A stretch of 64,000 nt of DNA, taken from positions 431,351 through 495,350 of the forward strand of contig NZ_WTUZ01000020.1 in assembly GCF_009882985.1 (NCBI RefSeq). The letters run 5' to 3'. This document shows positions 9,341 through 19,200 of the stretch, one piece after another (within the stretch, counting starts at the first letter, position 1; each line of letters opens with the position of its first letter). The DNA is from Paenibacillus silvestris. Lineage in GTDB: Bacteria > Bacillota > Bacilli > Paenibacillales > NBRC-103111. The notes beneath the pieces are model-generated. The model saw only the letters and a list, made by a program, of their open reading frames with translations, did not search any database and was not told the DNA's origin. A program made the translations under genes and the position numbers.

Positions 9341-11161
9341 CTATGCAGATTTGTCATCGGTCAATGCTGCCTGCGATTGATCCGGATCATTCGATAAGAG
9401 TGGCAGCACCACAATGACTTCTGTTCCAACACCTAACTCACTGTTAATTTTCAAGCCGTATGGTTCGCCGTAATTTAATCGAATCCGATCATTGACATTG
9501 GCAATGCCGATTCCGCACAATGACTCCACCTTTTTCTCATGCAGCAAGGCTTCCATCGTCCGCTGTTCCATCCCTTTTCCGTTATCCGTGATTGTGATGA
9601 TGAGTTGATCCATATTTTTTCTACTCGTAATTTTGACGATTCCCATCGCTTCTTTGCCGTAAAATCCATGAATAATGGCATTTTCCAAAATAGGCTGCAG
9701 CAACAGCTTGAGTATATAAGTATCCGTCACACAATCATCGATATCATATTCGACCTTAAAACGGTCACCATAACGGACCTTCATAATATGGATATACTTC
9801 TCCAAGCTTTGCATTTCATCAAAAACTTGGATGTATGAGCCGCCGCGATGAAAGGTTGAAGCTAACAATTTGATTAGAGAATCCGTCATTTCCACTAGAT
9901 TGGTAGCCTTGGACAACATCGCCATAATCTTAATAGCATTAAGCGTATTCACTAGAAAATGAGGATTAATTTGCGATTGAAGCGCATCGATTTCCGCGCG
10001 TGTTTTGAGCTTTTCTTGTTCTTGCCTTTCGATGATGAGCTCTTGAATACGTATTGTCATATTTTGAAAGGTTTTTCCCAACGAATAAATTTCCAATGGA
10101 CCAGAAAGCTCCAAATTGACATGAAAGGATCCGCTCTTCATTTTGTTCATTTGATAAATGAGCGATTTGATTGGGCCAACGATGCTTCGAACAAGAAAAA
10201 ACGAGACAATCAAAAATAGGATTAATCCTGCCGCAGAAACATTCATCACTAATTGATAGATTTCTCTGACTTGGGCAGTCATCTGATCATATGGCGTGAT
10301 GTAAATGATTTTCCATTCCGTCCGCTCCATAGTAAGGAAGGTTACAAAGATATTTTCGTCGTAAACCATGGTTTTAAAGTTGCCGCTTTTCTTATTTTGG
10401 GCTTGTTCGATCGTTTGCTTTTCAATGTTCTTATTTTTATCTTTACTTGTATCCAGCATGATGCTTCCGTTGCCGTCCAGGATAATGAAACTACCGTTTT
10501 GGTTGGAAGAGGATTCTGCCAGATTCTCAAATGTTTTGGCTTGTATCACAAAATAGATCATTTCAATATCGCTAAATGACCTTTCATATTGGGGAGCAAT
10601 CGCTGCGGATAGAATATACTTATCATTCGATTCAATCAGTACATTCTCTTCGGATCCGAATAACAGAACTCTCCCTTGATTTTGGAGCGCTTTCTGATAG
10701 AGCGGCGTATCTTTCAATAAATTCTCGTTAATCCTGGTATTAATGTTATGAAAATGGGTGCCCTCAAAGAAATAGGCGCCTCCGTCGCGATAAACGAACA
10801 TCGCGGACACAACGTCGGGCATATCGTGCAAATAATTTTTCAATTGATTTTCTAATTGGATGGAAGAGTTGAATAGATCTTTGGATTGTGTGCTGCGATG
10901 GTACGAAGTAGCAAGGGAAATTAGATTATTATCCGAGGCAATTGCGGCAATAGTCCTGATATATCTACTTTTTTCCTGATCGATGGAGTAGGATACTTGT
11001 TCCAATGTTTGCATAGTGCGCGAAGTGATGTTAGACAACAAAATATCTGTATAAGCCCTTAATGACAGAAATGCAACTAAAACAATAGGCATTACGATGA
11101 CAAAAAAGAACATCACGTACAAGATCGAAGTAATTGGCCATCTCTTTTTAAAAATGCGCAC
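9341..11161 (-). CDS. YesM-like sensor histidine kinase
   Basis: The 606-residue protein has a transmembrane helix at about 13-35, a large extracytoplasmic sensor region, a second helix at about 302-325, a HAMP linker, and a His_kinase module with the phosphoacceptor in QINPHFLVNTLNAIK near residue 400. A HATPase domain follows, with N-box ENAIIHGF and G-boxes DNGKGM and GIGIANV. This is the YesM/LytS-type architecture that pairs with YesN-type regulators. It would sense an extracellular sugar or a ligand-loaded binding protein and phosphorylate the regulator at 7372-9012. The promoter region holds one copy of the TGAAAGCGT element, so autoregulation is possible. Confidence 0.93.
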   Translation of the reverse strand: MRIFKKRWPITSILYVMFFFVIVMPIVLVAFLSLRAYTDILLSNITSRTMQTLEQVSYSIDQEKSRYIRTIAAIASDNNLISLATSYHRSTQSKDLFNSSIQLENQLKNYLHDMPDVVSAMFVYRDGGAYFFEGTHFHNINTRINENLLKDTPLYQKALQNQGRVLLFGSEENVLIESNDKYILSAAIAPQYERSFSDIEMIYFVIQAKTFENLAESSSNQNGSFIILDGNGSIMLDTSKDKNKNIEKQTIEQAQNKKSGNFKTMVYDENIFVTFLTMERTEWKIIYITPYDQMTAQVREIYQLVMNVSAAGLILFLIVSFFLVRSIVGPIKSLIYQMNKMKSGSFHVNLELSGPLEIYSLGKTFQNMTIRIQELIIERQEQEKLKTRAEIDALQSQINPHFLVNTLNAIKIMAMLSKATNLVEMTDSLIKLLASTFHRGGSYIQVFDEMQSLEKYIHIMKVRYGDRFKVEYDIDDCVTDTYILKLLLQPILENAIIHGFYGKEAMGIVKITSRKNMDQLIITITDNGKGMEQRTMEALLHEKKVESLCGIGIANVNDRIRLNYGEPYGLKINSELGVGTEVIVVLPLLSNDPDQSQAALTDDKSA

Positions 11162-11262
11162 TGGCCGTCCCCCCGTTTCCTCAAGTTACAACGTTGCTGT
11201 GAGATTACACATTCCGGCAAAATGACGGGAAACTGGGTACCAGGTAATTTGTGTAAAAGTTG

Positions 11263-11281
11263 TTACGCTTTCATTTATCTG
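11263..11281 (-). promoter_or_regulatory. Single TGAAAGCGT element upstream of the sensor kinase gene
   Basis: The minus strand reads CAGATAAATGAAAGCGTAA about 105 bases upstream of the kinase start. Nine bases, TGAAAGCGT, match the elements before the permease and binding-protein genes. This suggests feedback of the two-component system on its own operon. Confidence 0.4.
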
Positions 11282-11383
11282 TTGATCGCGTATTCACCAA
11301 GATTCGACATGATCTACCGTCATCATAAAATTTATTGCGAACTACGTCAACCCCCTATCAAATCCAATTAATTACAATGAAAG

Positions 11384-11411
11384 ATAGAGAAGACATTGCC
11401 GTCTTCCCTAT
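11384..11411 (-). terminator. Hairpin after the GH42 gene
   Basis: An inverted repeat pairs ATAGGGAAGAC with GTCTTCTCTAT (minus strand), loop GGCAAT, followed by the weakly T-rich CTTTCATT. It lies 9 bases past the beta-galactosidase stop codon and probably ends the permease-GH42 transcript. Confidence 0.65.
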
Positions 11412-11419
11412 GAGATTAA

Positions 11420-13438
11420 TTATTTACAAACTTCTAAGATAGCTACTCCGTACGGCTCTAGCACCAGCGTCCGCTCATAGACTCGATGAGACAATAAATC
11501 CTTATAGGATCCAGCATTCAATAAAATCGCTGTTTCATATGCATTATGATTCAAAACAAAGGTATACGTTTTATCATCTTTCTGTCTGCTTCTAATCTCG
11601 ACACCTTCAGGAGCTTGGTGCGTTGTCGCCAAATTTAATCGTTCACAAATTGTTTGGCTGAGTTGTTCCAAAAATCTCTGTTCAGGGTCGGTTGCTACAT
11701 AATAAGCTTCCCCTTGTCCGAATGTATTTCTGGTGATTGCCGGCATGCCGGCATAAAAATCACGTCCATAGACGCCAAGCGCCTCTGCTCCCTCAAGGTG
11801 CAGCAAATCGCACAAAAGCCCGCACTCGTATTCTCCATAGAGCTCTCCGAAAGCTGAATCTATCACAATTTTATTCGTCATTTCTGGTTGAAGCGAATCA
11901 ATTTCTTCTACCCATATTCCGAGCAAATCTCGCAATTCACCTGGGTAGCCGCCTAACGTTACAAGATCGTTCTCATTCACGATCCCGCTGAAAAAAGAGG
12001 TGACCATGGTTCCGCCCTGTTTCACAAACGACTTCAGTCGATCGCTCACACCAGGCTTCAACATGTACATGACTGGTGCGATAATTAATTCATATTTGGA
12101 AAAATCACTAAGTGGGCTAATCACATCTACACTTACATTTAAATCATAAAAAGCTTTGTAGTACTTCTGCGCTTGCTTGAGATAATCCAGATCCACGTTC
12201 GGACCACTGGTCATTTCCACGGCATTCCAAGTATCAATATCAAACAACAGCGCTACTTTGGATTCTGTTACGGAATCTAGAAGCGTATCCCCCAACACCT
12301 GCAGCTCCATTCCTAATTGTGTACACTCTTTAAATACTCTTGTATGTTCATGTCCTGCGTGAGCAATCAAAGCGCCATGATATTTCTCGCACGCACCAAC
12401 GGAACGACGCAATTGGAAGAACATAACCGTATCTGCCCCATGGGCTATCGCTTGATAGCTCCAAAGCCGCATAACCCCAGGCCGCTTGAGGCTATTGTAA
12501 GGCTGCCAGTTCTGCTGACTTGGCGTCTGCTCCATTAACATGAAAGGTTGTCCGTCCTTTAACCCTCTCATATAATCATGCCTCATTGCGACGTTGCTCA
12601 TGGGTTCATTCATTTGGGGATAGCTGTCCCATGAAACAACATCCATATGATCGGCCCATTTCTTGAGGTCCAGACCGTTAAATAATCCCCAAATATTCGA
12701 AGTGATTTTGATATCCGGAGTGATCTCTTTGATCTTGTCGTACTCACCTTGATAACATTCTAAGATAGCATCCGACATAAATCTCTTATAGTCTAAAGCG
12801 ATCCCTTGGAAGCATTTATTATTCCCGTTCAAATTCGTAGGCGGAACAATCTCTTCCCATTCATATACCGTATGAGACCAGAAGCTCATATTCCACACGC
12901 GATTTACAACCTCTAATGTCCCGTATTTGTTCTGCAGCCAAGTACGGAAAGCGGACGCGCACGTATCGCAGTAGCAATGAGGCGCATATTCGTTGCCAAT
13001 GTGCCACACTAGCAAGGACGGGTGATGTCCATAACGCTCTGCCATCTTGACCGCCAAACGCTGAGAAAACATCCGGTATACAGGACTGCTCGGGCAGAAA
13101 TTAACGCGTGAGCCGTGCGTGCGCTTCCTGCCGTCAATATCGACAGGAAGCACTTCAGGATATAAGCGAGACATCCAGGCTGGCTGCGCCGCAGTTGATG
13201 TAGCTAGACATAGGAAAATGCCCTCCGCTGCGACTGTTGCAATAATTTTGTCCAGCCATTCAAAATCGTACGTATGTTCCGAAGGCTGCAGCTTCGCCCA
13301 GCTAAAAACAGGCAGTGTAACGATATTAATGCCGGCCAATTTAAACAATCGCATGTCTTCTTGCCAAATTTCCTCTGGCCATTGGTCAGGGTTATAATCG
13401 CCGCCATAATAGATGTATGGCAGTTTGTCATTAATCAT
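11420..13438 (-). CDS. GH42 beta-galactosidase
   Basis: A 672-residue glycosidase of usual GH42 length. The N-terminus has YYGGDYNPDQWP, the acid/base Glu lies in WHIGNEY (near residue 148) and the nucleophile is probably in LMEQTPS (near 308). A Cys cluster, HCYCDTC plus an upstream Cys in VNFCPSS, matches the zinc site known in this family. There is no signal peptide, so it acts on imported galacto-oligosaccharides in the cytoplasm. I chose ATG at 13438 because GGGGGT lies 7 bases upstream; a TTG 15 bases further upstream would place that site inside the coding region. It closely follows the two permease genes. Confidence 0.93.
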   Translation of the reverse strand: MINDKLPYIYYGGDYNPDQWPEEIWQEDMRLFKLAGINIVTLPVFSWAKLQPSEHTYDFEWLDKIIATVAAEGIFLCLATSTAAQPAWMSRLYPEVLPVDIDGRKRTHGSRVNFCPSSPVYRMFSQRLAVKMAERYGHHPSLLVWHIGNEYAPHCYCDTCASAFRTWLQNKYGTLEVVNRVWNMSFWSHTVYEWEEIVPPTNLNGNNKCFQGIALDYKRFMSDAILECYQGEYDKIKEITPDIKITSNIWGLFNGLDLKKWADHMDVVSWDSYPQMNEPMSNVAMRHDYMRGLKDGQPFMLMEQTPSQQNWQPYNSLKRPGVMRLWSYQAIAHGADTVMFFQLRRSVGACEKYHGALIAHAGHEHTRVFKECTQLGMELQVLGDTLLDSVTESKVALLFDIDTWNAVEMTSGPNVDLDYLKQAQKYYKAFYDLNVSVDVISPLSDFSKYELIIAPVMYMLKPGVSDRLKSFVKQGGTMVTSFFSGIVNENDLVTLGGYPGELRDLLGIWVEEIDSLQPEMTNKIVIDSAFGELYGEYECGLLCDLLHLEGAEALGVYGRDFYAGMPAITRNTFGQGEAYYVATDPEQRFLEQLSQTICERLNLATTHQAPEGVEIRSRQKDDKTYTFVLNHNAYETAILLNAGSYKDLLSHRVYERTLVLEPYGVAILEVCK

Positions 13439-13473
13439 TGCAAGTACCCCCAAAATTCAATAGTTGAACAGTG

Positions 13474-14355
13474 CTACTCTTTCATCGCTCCGTCCATTAA
13501 TCCAGCAAAAATAAATTTCCGAAGCACCAAGTAAATTAAGATGGTTGGCAACATAACCAAGATAATCGCGGCAGACAACTCATTCCAATAGGTAGCGCGC
13601 TCACCTACGAACGTCATCAATGCGGTTGATAAGGTACTTAGTTTCTTCGAAGGCATATACAGATAAGGAATGTACATATCGTTCATGATATCAACGGCTT
13701 TGATGATTGCCAGTGTAGCCGTTGCTGGAAGCAAGAGCGGGAATAGAATCGAGCGGAAAATCCGGAAATACGACGCTCCATCGAGCAGCGCGCTTTCGTC
13801 TAACTGCTTCGAAATCTTCTCAATGAATTGCAGATAAATGAAAATTTGCATCAAGTCTGTTCCAGCATAAATAATTAGCGGCGCAAATAACGTGTTGTAC
13901 AAGCCTAATGACTTAATGGTCTGAAACCGCGCCACTTCAGTGGTATAGGCGGGTACAACGGATGCGATAATGAATAGCAGAAAGATTGTTTTCTTGAAGC
14001 GGAAATTAAACCGATTGAGTACAAAGGCTGTCATTGCACCGAGAATAGCATTAATGACAACGCTAGAAACCGTTACACTAAGTGAGTTAATTAACCCTAC
14101 AAGCATGTTCGCTTTCTCGAATGCGACGGCAAAATTGTGGAACGACCAGCTCTTCGGAAGCGCAAACGGCGATGTAGCCGCGAGCTCCGGTGACGTCTTG
14201 AATGCTGCGAAGACAACCACTAGCAAGGGGACAAAAATAATAATCGTGATGAGCGATAAAATGACGTAATAAAGCGATTTGCCAAGAAAGGAATACACCG
14301 ATGCCCTTTCCATTCTACGAGGTTTGGTTGCAAGCTTTGCTTGAGGCATGCTCAT
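13474..14355 (-). CDS. Sugar ABC transporter permease, MalG/AraQ-like
   Basis: A 293-residue inner-membrane permease with six predicted helices. The cytoplasmic EAA loop (LDESALLDGASYFRIF) docks the ATPase. Its start overlaps the stop of the upstream permease by 4 bases (ATGA), a sign of translational coupling, and the GH42 gene follows after 35 bases. It would form a heterodimer with the protein at 14352-15236. No ATPase gene lies in the locus, so a shared MsmX-type ATPase is expected from elsewhere. Confidence 0.93.
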   Translation of the reverse strand: MSMPQAKLATKPRRMERASVYSFLGKSLYYVILSLITIIIFVPLLVVVFAAFKTSPELAATSPFALPKSWSFHNFAVAFEKANMLVGLINSLSVTVSSVVINAILGAMTAFVLNRFNFRFKKTIFLLFIIASVVPAYTTEVARFQTIKSLGLYNTLFAPLIIYAGTDLMQIFIYLQFIEKISKQLDESALLDGASYFRIFRSILFPLLLPATATLAIIKAVDIMNDMYIPYLYMPSKKLSTLSTALMTFVGERATYWNELSAAIILVMLPTILIYLVLRKFIFAGLMDGAMKE

Positions 14356-15236
14356 GATGATTTTTCCCCTTTCTCACGAATCAATAAATTCTGAATGAAG
14401 CTAAACGCAATGATCATAACCATCAAAATTATTGCCAAGGCCGAAGCTAAGCCATAGCTATTGAATTTAAATGCCGTATTAATGGTGAAAATCGTAAATG
14501 TACTACTGGAGGTACCGGGACCGCCTTGTGTAACAAGAAACGGAATATCAAAGACTTGTAAGGCTCCTCGAATATTTAAGAACAAAATAATTTCAATAAC
14601 CCGGCGAATACCTGGCAACACGATATAACGAATCTGCTGCATTTTGTTAGCACCATCAATTGTTGCAGCTTCATACAAATCGCTTGGTATAGACTGCACA
14701 CCTGCTAAGAACAAAATGATATGAAATCCTGCGAATCGCCATAAGGAAATGGCTACAAGCGAATAGTTAACTATCTTCACATCACTAAGCCAATTATGAA
14801 TCCAACCCTCTAAACCTACGGCCATCAGAAACTCATTGATCGGACCATTCACTGGATTGTACAAATATCCAAAAATATAAGCGACTGCTACACCATTAAT
14901 GATGTAAGGAAGTAAAACGATAGAACGGAAAAACTCGCTAGCTCGCATTTTGGCATTCAACATAACTGCCAATAAAATCTCAATGGGAATCAACAGCGCA
15001 TGGATGATGAAATATAGCCAGTTATTCGAGAGCGATTGCCACACCTGCGACATTTTGAGCGCTTTCAAATAATTGTCAAACCCTACAAAATGTAGATCTC
15101 TGCTAATTCCATTCCAGTCGGTCAAACTGTATTGGAACAGCTTCACCGTAGGATAAATTAGGAATAACAGCATTAATCCCAACGGCAGCGCCAGAAAAGA
15201 AAAAATGAGCACTCTTTTTTGCATCATGTTATTCAT
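14352..15236 (-). CDS. Sugar ABC transporter permease, MalF/LacF-like
   Basis: A 294-residue permease, first gene of the permease-GH42 operon. It has six predicted membrane helices and an EAA loop (YEAATIDGANKMQQIRY). It partners the permease at 13474-14355 and receives substrate from the lipoprotein at 5958-7259. The promoter region at 15320-15391 carries two direct TTATCA-NN-TGAAAGC elements, shared with the binding-protein gene. This supports one regulon despite the split gene order. Confidence 0.93.
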   Translation of the reverse strand: MNNMMQKRVLIFSFLALPLGLMLLFLIYPTVKLFQYSLTDWNGISRDLHFVGFDNYLKALKMSQVWQSLSNNWLYFIIHALLIPIEILLAVMLNAKMRASEFFRSIVLLPYIINGVAVAYIFGYLYNPVNGPINEFLMAVGLEGWIHNWLSDVKIVNYSLVAISLWRFAGFHIILFLAGVQSIPSDLYEAATIDGANKMQQIRYIVLPGIRRVIEIILFLNIRGALQVFDIPFLVTQGGPGTSSSTFTIFTINTAFKFNSYGLASALAIILMVMIIAFSFIQNLLIREKGEKSS

Positions 15237-15344
15237 TTACTTACTTCCCTCATTCCTTAATCAATGATGTTTGTAATGACAGCGGTGCTAGTACTTACCC
15301 CTAAGATCATCTTTTGTAAGCCTAATTCTAGATATATTGGACAC

Positions 15345-15380
15345 GCTTTCACATGATAATTTTTGTGCTTTCAATTGATA
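15345..15380 (-). promoter_or_regulatory. Two direct repeats upstream of the permease operon
   Basis: The minus strand has TTATCAATTGAAAGC and, 22 bases on, TTATCATGTGAAAGC, followed by a likely -10 TATATC at about 15331-15336. The two-turn spacing and promoter-proximal position fit a pair of AraC-family activator half sites. Related copies lie at 7327-7365 and 11263-11281. Confidence 0.55.
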
Positions 15381-15397
15381 AATTTTGTTGAGCACAC

Positions 15398-15452
15398 AAA
15401 AAAAGACTCTCCCGTCGGCAGATTACTCTGCTTTCGAGACAGTCTTTTTTTT
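15398..15452. terminator. Terminator-like hairpin between two divergent promoters
   Basis: AAAAAAGACTCTC pairs imperfectly with GAGACAGTCTTTTTT across an inner GCAG/CTGC stem, giving A- and T-runs on both sides. It lies upstream of both the permease promoter and the MarR promoter, so it is in neither transcript. It may insulate the two units or be the end of an unseen short RNA. Confidence 0.55.
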
Positions 15453-15470
15453 ATTTTCAGCAGTATTATT

Positions 15471-15499
15471 TTGACAAATATAATTCAAACAAATATAAT
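15471..15499 (+). promoter_or_regulatory. Consensus sigma-A promoter of the MarR gene with overlapping direct repeats
   Basis: TTGACA (15471-15476), a 17-base spacer and TATAAT (15494-15499) form a perfect sigma-A promoter. CAAATATAAT occurs twice, at 15475 and 15490, with a 15-base period covering the spacer and the -10. This is a plausible site for autorepression by the MarR protein. Confidence 0.75.
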
Positions 15500-15537
15500 C
15501 AAAATGAAAAGGTTATCATAGAAAGGATGATGATGAA

Positions 15538-16020
15538 ATGCTTACCAAAGAATTGCTAGCCGAAACCCAAGAGTTTTCCGAGACCTTCTTGGAACTGGTA
15601 TTACGAATGCGTGAAGTTCTGTATGAAAATGATAAACGTTATGCCTCATATAGACTTTCCAATGAAGAATTCCATACGTTATTTTTCCTTTTTACAAGTA
15701 CTGAGCCGTTAGGTCCATCTGATATAGCAGATAAAATTAACGTGACTCGTGCTTCAATGACGGGCCTTCTCGATCGTTTGGAAAAGGAAAATCTACTAGA
15801 AAGAGTCAACCATCCTAAAGATCGCCGCAAGATTATTTTAAAACTTACTGAGAATGGCACCAAACTGGTCGAGAAAATTATGCCGCCTCATTTTGAATGG
15901 CTGAGTAAAGTAAAAGAAGTCTTTTCCGAAGAAGACAGACAATTATTTACATCATACCTATTAAAAATGCGAAATATTATGGCCGAGATTAATTTAATTA
16001 ACGATAGAACTTCGATCTAG
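15538..16020 (+). CDS. MarR-family transcriptional regulator
   Basis: A 160-residue winged-helix regulator of standard MarR size. The recognition region reads VTRASMTGLLDRLEKENLL and the wing NHPKDRRKIIL, typical of the family. It stands alone, facing the S-layer gene. The start follows an AAAGGATGATG site. Its perfect promoter overlaps direct repeats, so autorepression is likely. The effector and targets are unknown; neither flanking locus is an obvious partner. Confidence 0.92.
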   Translation: MLTKELLAETQEFSETFLELVLRMREVLYENDKRYASYRLSNEEFHTLFFLFTSTEPLGPSDIADKINVTRASMTGLLDRLEKENLLERVNHPKDRRKIILKLTENGTKLVEKIMPPHFEWLSKVKEVFSEEDRQLFTSYLLKMRNIMAEINLINDRTSI

Positions 16021-16156
16021 CCTATGCAGTGCTTGATCAACAGCCTTTTATAACCCCTCTTTTATACCTTTAATCCATTTCCAAAGACTTAAAAACAATT
16101 AGCGTTCCGCATACACTATTTGATCTGGCGCAATACTAACAAAGAAAACATAAAGG

Positions 16157-16181
16157 GAGAAGATCCTTAGGGGATCTTCTC
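16157..16181. terminator. Hairpin between the MarR and S-layer genes
   Basis: GAGAAGATCC and GGATCTTCTC form a 10-base-pair stem around a short loop (TTAGG in part). It lies between the convergent MarR and S-layer genes and can serve both, although neither side has a long T-run. Confidence 0.6.
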
Positions 16182-16204
16182 TTATTTATGCATTACGTAC
16201 AAGA

Positions 16205-19200
16205 TTACTTAACAGTTACTTCTGTTGTCGTTGTTTTACCGCTTGGTGCAATAATGATAACATCGAAAGTTCCTTTGAATGCAGTCCCAACAATAACATT
16301 GTTAGCTGAATCCATAGTCACGTCCGTCTCTGCGCCTGCCGTAGGACGTACATGTTGAACTGTGAAGTTAAGACCATAAATGAAGTTCATTTTATTAACA
16401 TCACTAGAATCGTAACTAACCCCATAGGAATCAGTAACCACTACACTAGTTAGACCCATGTTCCCTGCTACTCCACCTACTGCCGTGCCACCGAAAGGAA
16501 CGTAGTCTGTCGTTGCAGCATAAGTACCGCCACCAGTTACTGTAACTTTCTTGCTAGCCGTCATATCAGCAACTGTTGGAGCATCTGAAGTTACTGTTAC
16601 AGTTTGTGTAGCGAACTTCGTTTTTCCTTTGTTATCAATATAAGTTGCTGTAATCGTAGCAGTACCCGCTTTATTACCGAGCATGTACCATCTACCATAA
16701 CTACCACCAGCAACTCGTTTGTCTACTTTAACTACGGTAGGGTTGGAAGACGTTACATTCGTAATAAAGTTATTTGGTACAGAAACTACATCTCCAGCAG
16801 CATTTGTTACTTTAAAGTTAATGCGATTACTCATTGCGAATTTAGAAATAGCACCTGCAGGAGCTAGGTCAAATCCAGCACCGTCCAAAATATCGCTGTC
16901 GAGTGTATTGAACAATTTAGTTGGAGCACTCAACGTATAATTCCAATCTTCACCAGTGGAAGAGTTAGCCGCTGGAGCTACTGCAATTTGTTGCTCAACG
17001 TAGGTAATTTCTTGTGTTTTGGTTGGATCGGCTTTATCAATTTTACGAATTCCTACACGCAGGTTAGCTTTCTTACCTTCGTTGCCCGCGAATGCCGTAA
17101 TTTTTAGGCCTTTATTGAATTCTTTCAATGCATTTTCATCTGTTTCGTCAGAACCAGTGAATGATTTTTTAGTTTTGCCATCAACAAGCACTTTAGATAC
17201 ATCATCAATTCTAGTTACTTTAAATGCATTGAAGCTTGTGTCATTGTTATTGCTTGCGTCTGGTACATTTTGAAGTTGTACATATACATCATAAGTTACA
17301 GAAGTGCCTACACTACCGTTGCCATTCGTTCCGTTTGTATCCAAGTTGTAGTCCATAATTCTGCCGTATTGGTCAAGAACTTGGTATTGGAAATTGGAGC
17401 TGGATGCAACTGTCGCATCACCGGAAGTCGGATTGTTATAACCAATCATTTCTTTCGCAGGTTTCACTACTTCTTTGATGCGATCTGGAACACGAACATC
17501 AGCAACCGTCCATGTTTTTGTAGCCGTGCTTGTTGCGTTCGGAGAAGCGATCACCAATGTTAGAGAAACAGAGCCTTTAGATACACCAGTAATATTTTTC
17601 AAATGTACAGATCCTCTATGAGCACCTGATTCCATAATCTCGCCTTGTCCAGCAATATTGCCAGCCACACCGGATACTGTAACTCTGATTCTTTCGCGGT
17701 TAGTGTCGCTAGCTAAATCATCAGCGCTCAGAGCGTTTCCGCTAGCATCATAAGCAGCAATTGGGATATATACATCCTGATCCCCTGCAGCAATTACGTC
17801 GTTAAAGTCACCAATTTCAACTTTTGTAGCGACAGCAACGGATTTGATGCTTATTTTACCAGTAGCTGCAGCTGCTTGGTTCATGATCGTGAATGTGTAA
17901 TCGCCGCTCTTATCAACATTGTCAGTCAAAGAGAGTTTCAGGCGAGGAATATTGCTGCCATTGTCTTCGAACTCTGGTTTAATAATTTCATTGCTGTTTT
18001 TTGTGTTTGTACCAATGTACTCGTTCCAAATAATGTTAACATCTTCTTTTTTGAAGTATGGGGAATCGTATGTGATATTGCCGCCATATTGGTCAAAAAG
18101 ATTAAGGTCAAACTTAACGGAGTCACCTTTACCTGAGATCGCATTGTTAGGATTGGAGTATGTTGCTTCACCCAGCTCAAGTTTAGTCAGAATTGGGTCA
18201 GTACCTACTTTGAAGTTCTTCGCTGCAGTTACGTGTTGGTCGTTATTCACGATGGATAGAGAAACAATACCTACACCAGCTGTGCTAGCGGATGTATCCA
18301 GCGTGATTGCCAAAGTTCCATCATCTAATTTATTGATTTTAGTGACAGTTGCACCACCTGGATAAACTGTGTAGCTACCAGCATTGAAGGAAGCATTCTC
18401 ACCGTATTGGTTTACACCTTTCGCTTTAACAACAGTGCTTTTGGAATGAGCAATTGTATCACCAACAGTTACAAAATCAATCTTTTGAAGGACTTCGTCT
18501 TTCGCAGTGAAAGTAGCCGTTGTTTTCTCAACATTAGATGCATCCAGACCATTAACAGCAACACTATACTCACCAGTACGAAGTTTCTCGTCAGTCAGCG
18601 TTAATGTAGCAGTTTTCTTATCATCGGACCATTTCGCCGTTGTTTTAATTTCAGTAGTGCCTTTTTTAAGAGTAAATGTCGCTTTATCTGTATCAGCCGG
18701 TTTGTTAAAGGATACTTCAACTTTTTGAACGCCAGCTGCCTTAGCGCCAGTTACCGTTAATTTACCAGGAGCAACATACTGAGCTTTGGCTTCATACGCA
18801 CCTGTCAGAAGCAGGTCACGTGTAGCATTGGTTTGGCCACCGAAACCAGTATCTGCTTTAGGGAAAAGCTTCAATTCAAGCGCCAAAGCTACATAACCTT
18901 GAGCCCAATCGGAAACAGTAGTATCAGTACCTGTTTTCCCTTTAGCTTCAGCATCTTTACCAAGTACGCGAACCAAGAAAGTAGCCAATTGTTCTTTTGT
19001 TACTTTACCAGCTGGGTTGTAAGTACCTTCGCCGTAACCGTCTGTTACGCCAGCTGTTTTCAAAGCTTCGATATATGGAAGAGCATAGCCGTTGGCTGCA
19101 TCGTCAGCAGTCACGTCAGTGAAGCTGGATGTTTTCAAATCTTTGTTAACTTCTAGACCCATAACCAATGCCGCAACTTTCGAGAATTGTGCGCGGTTCA

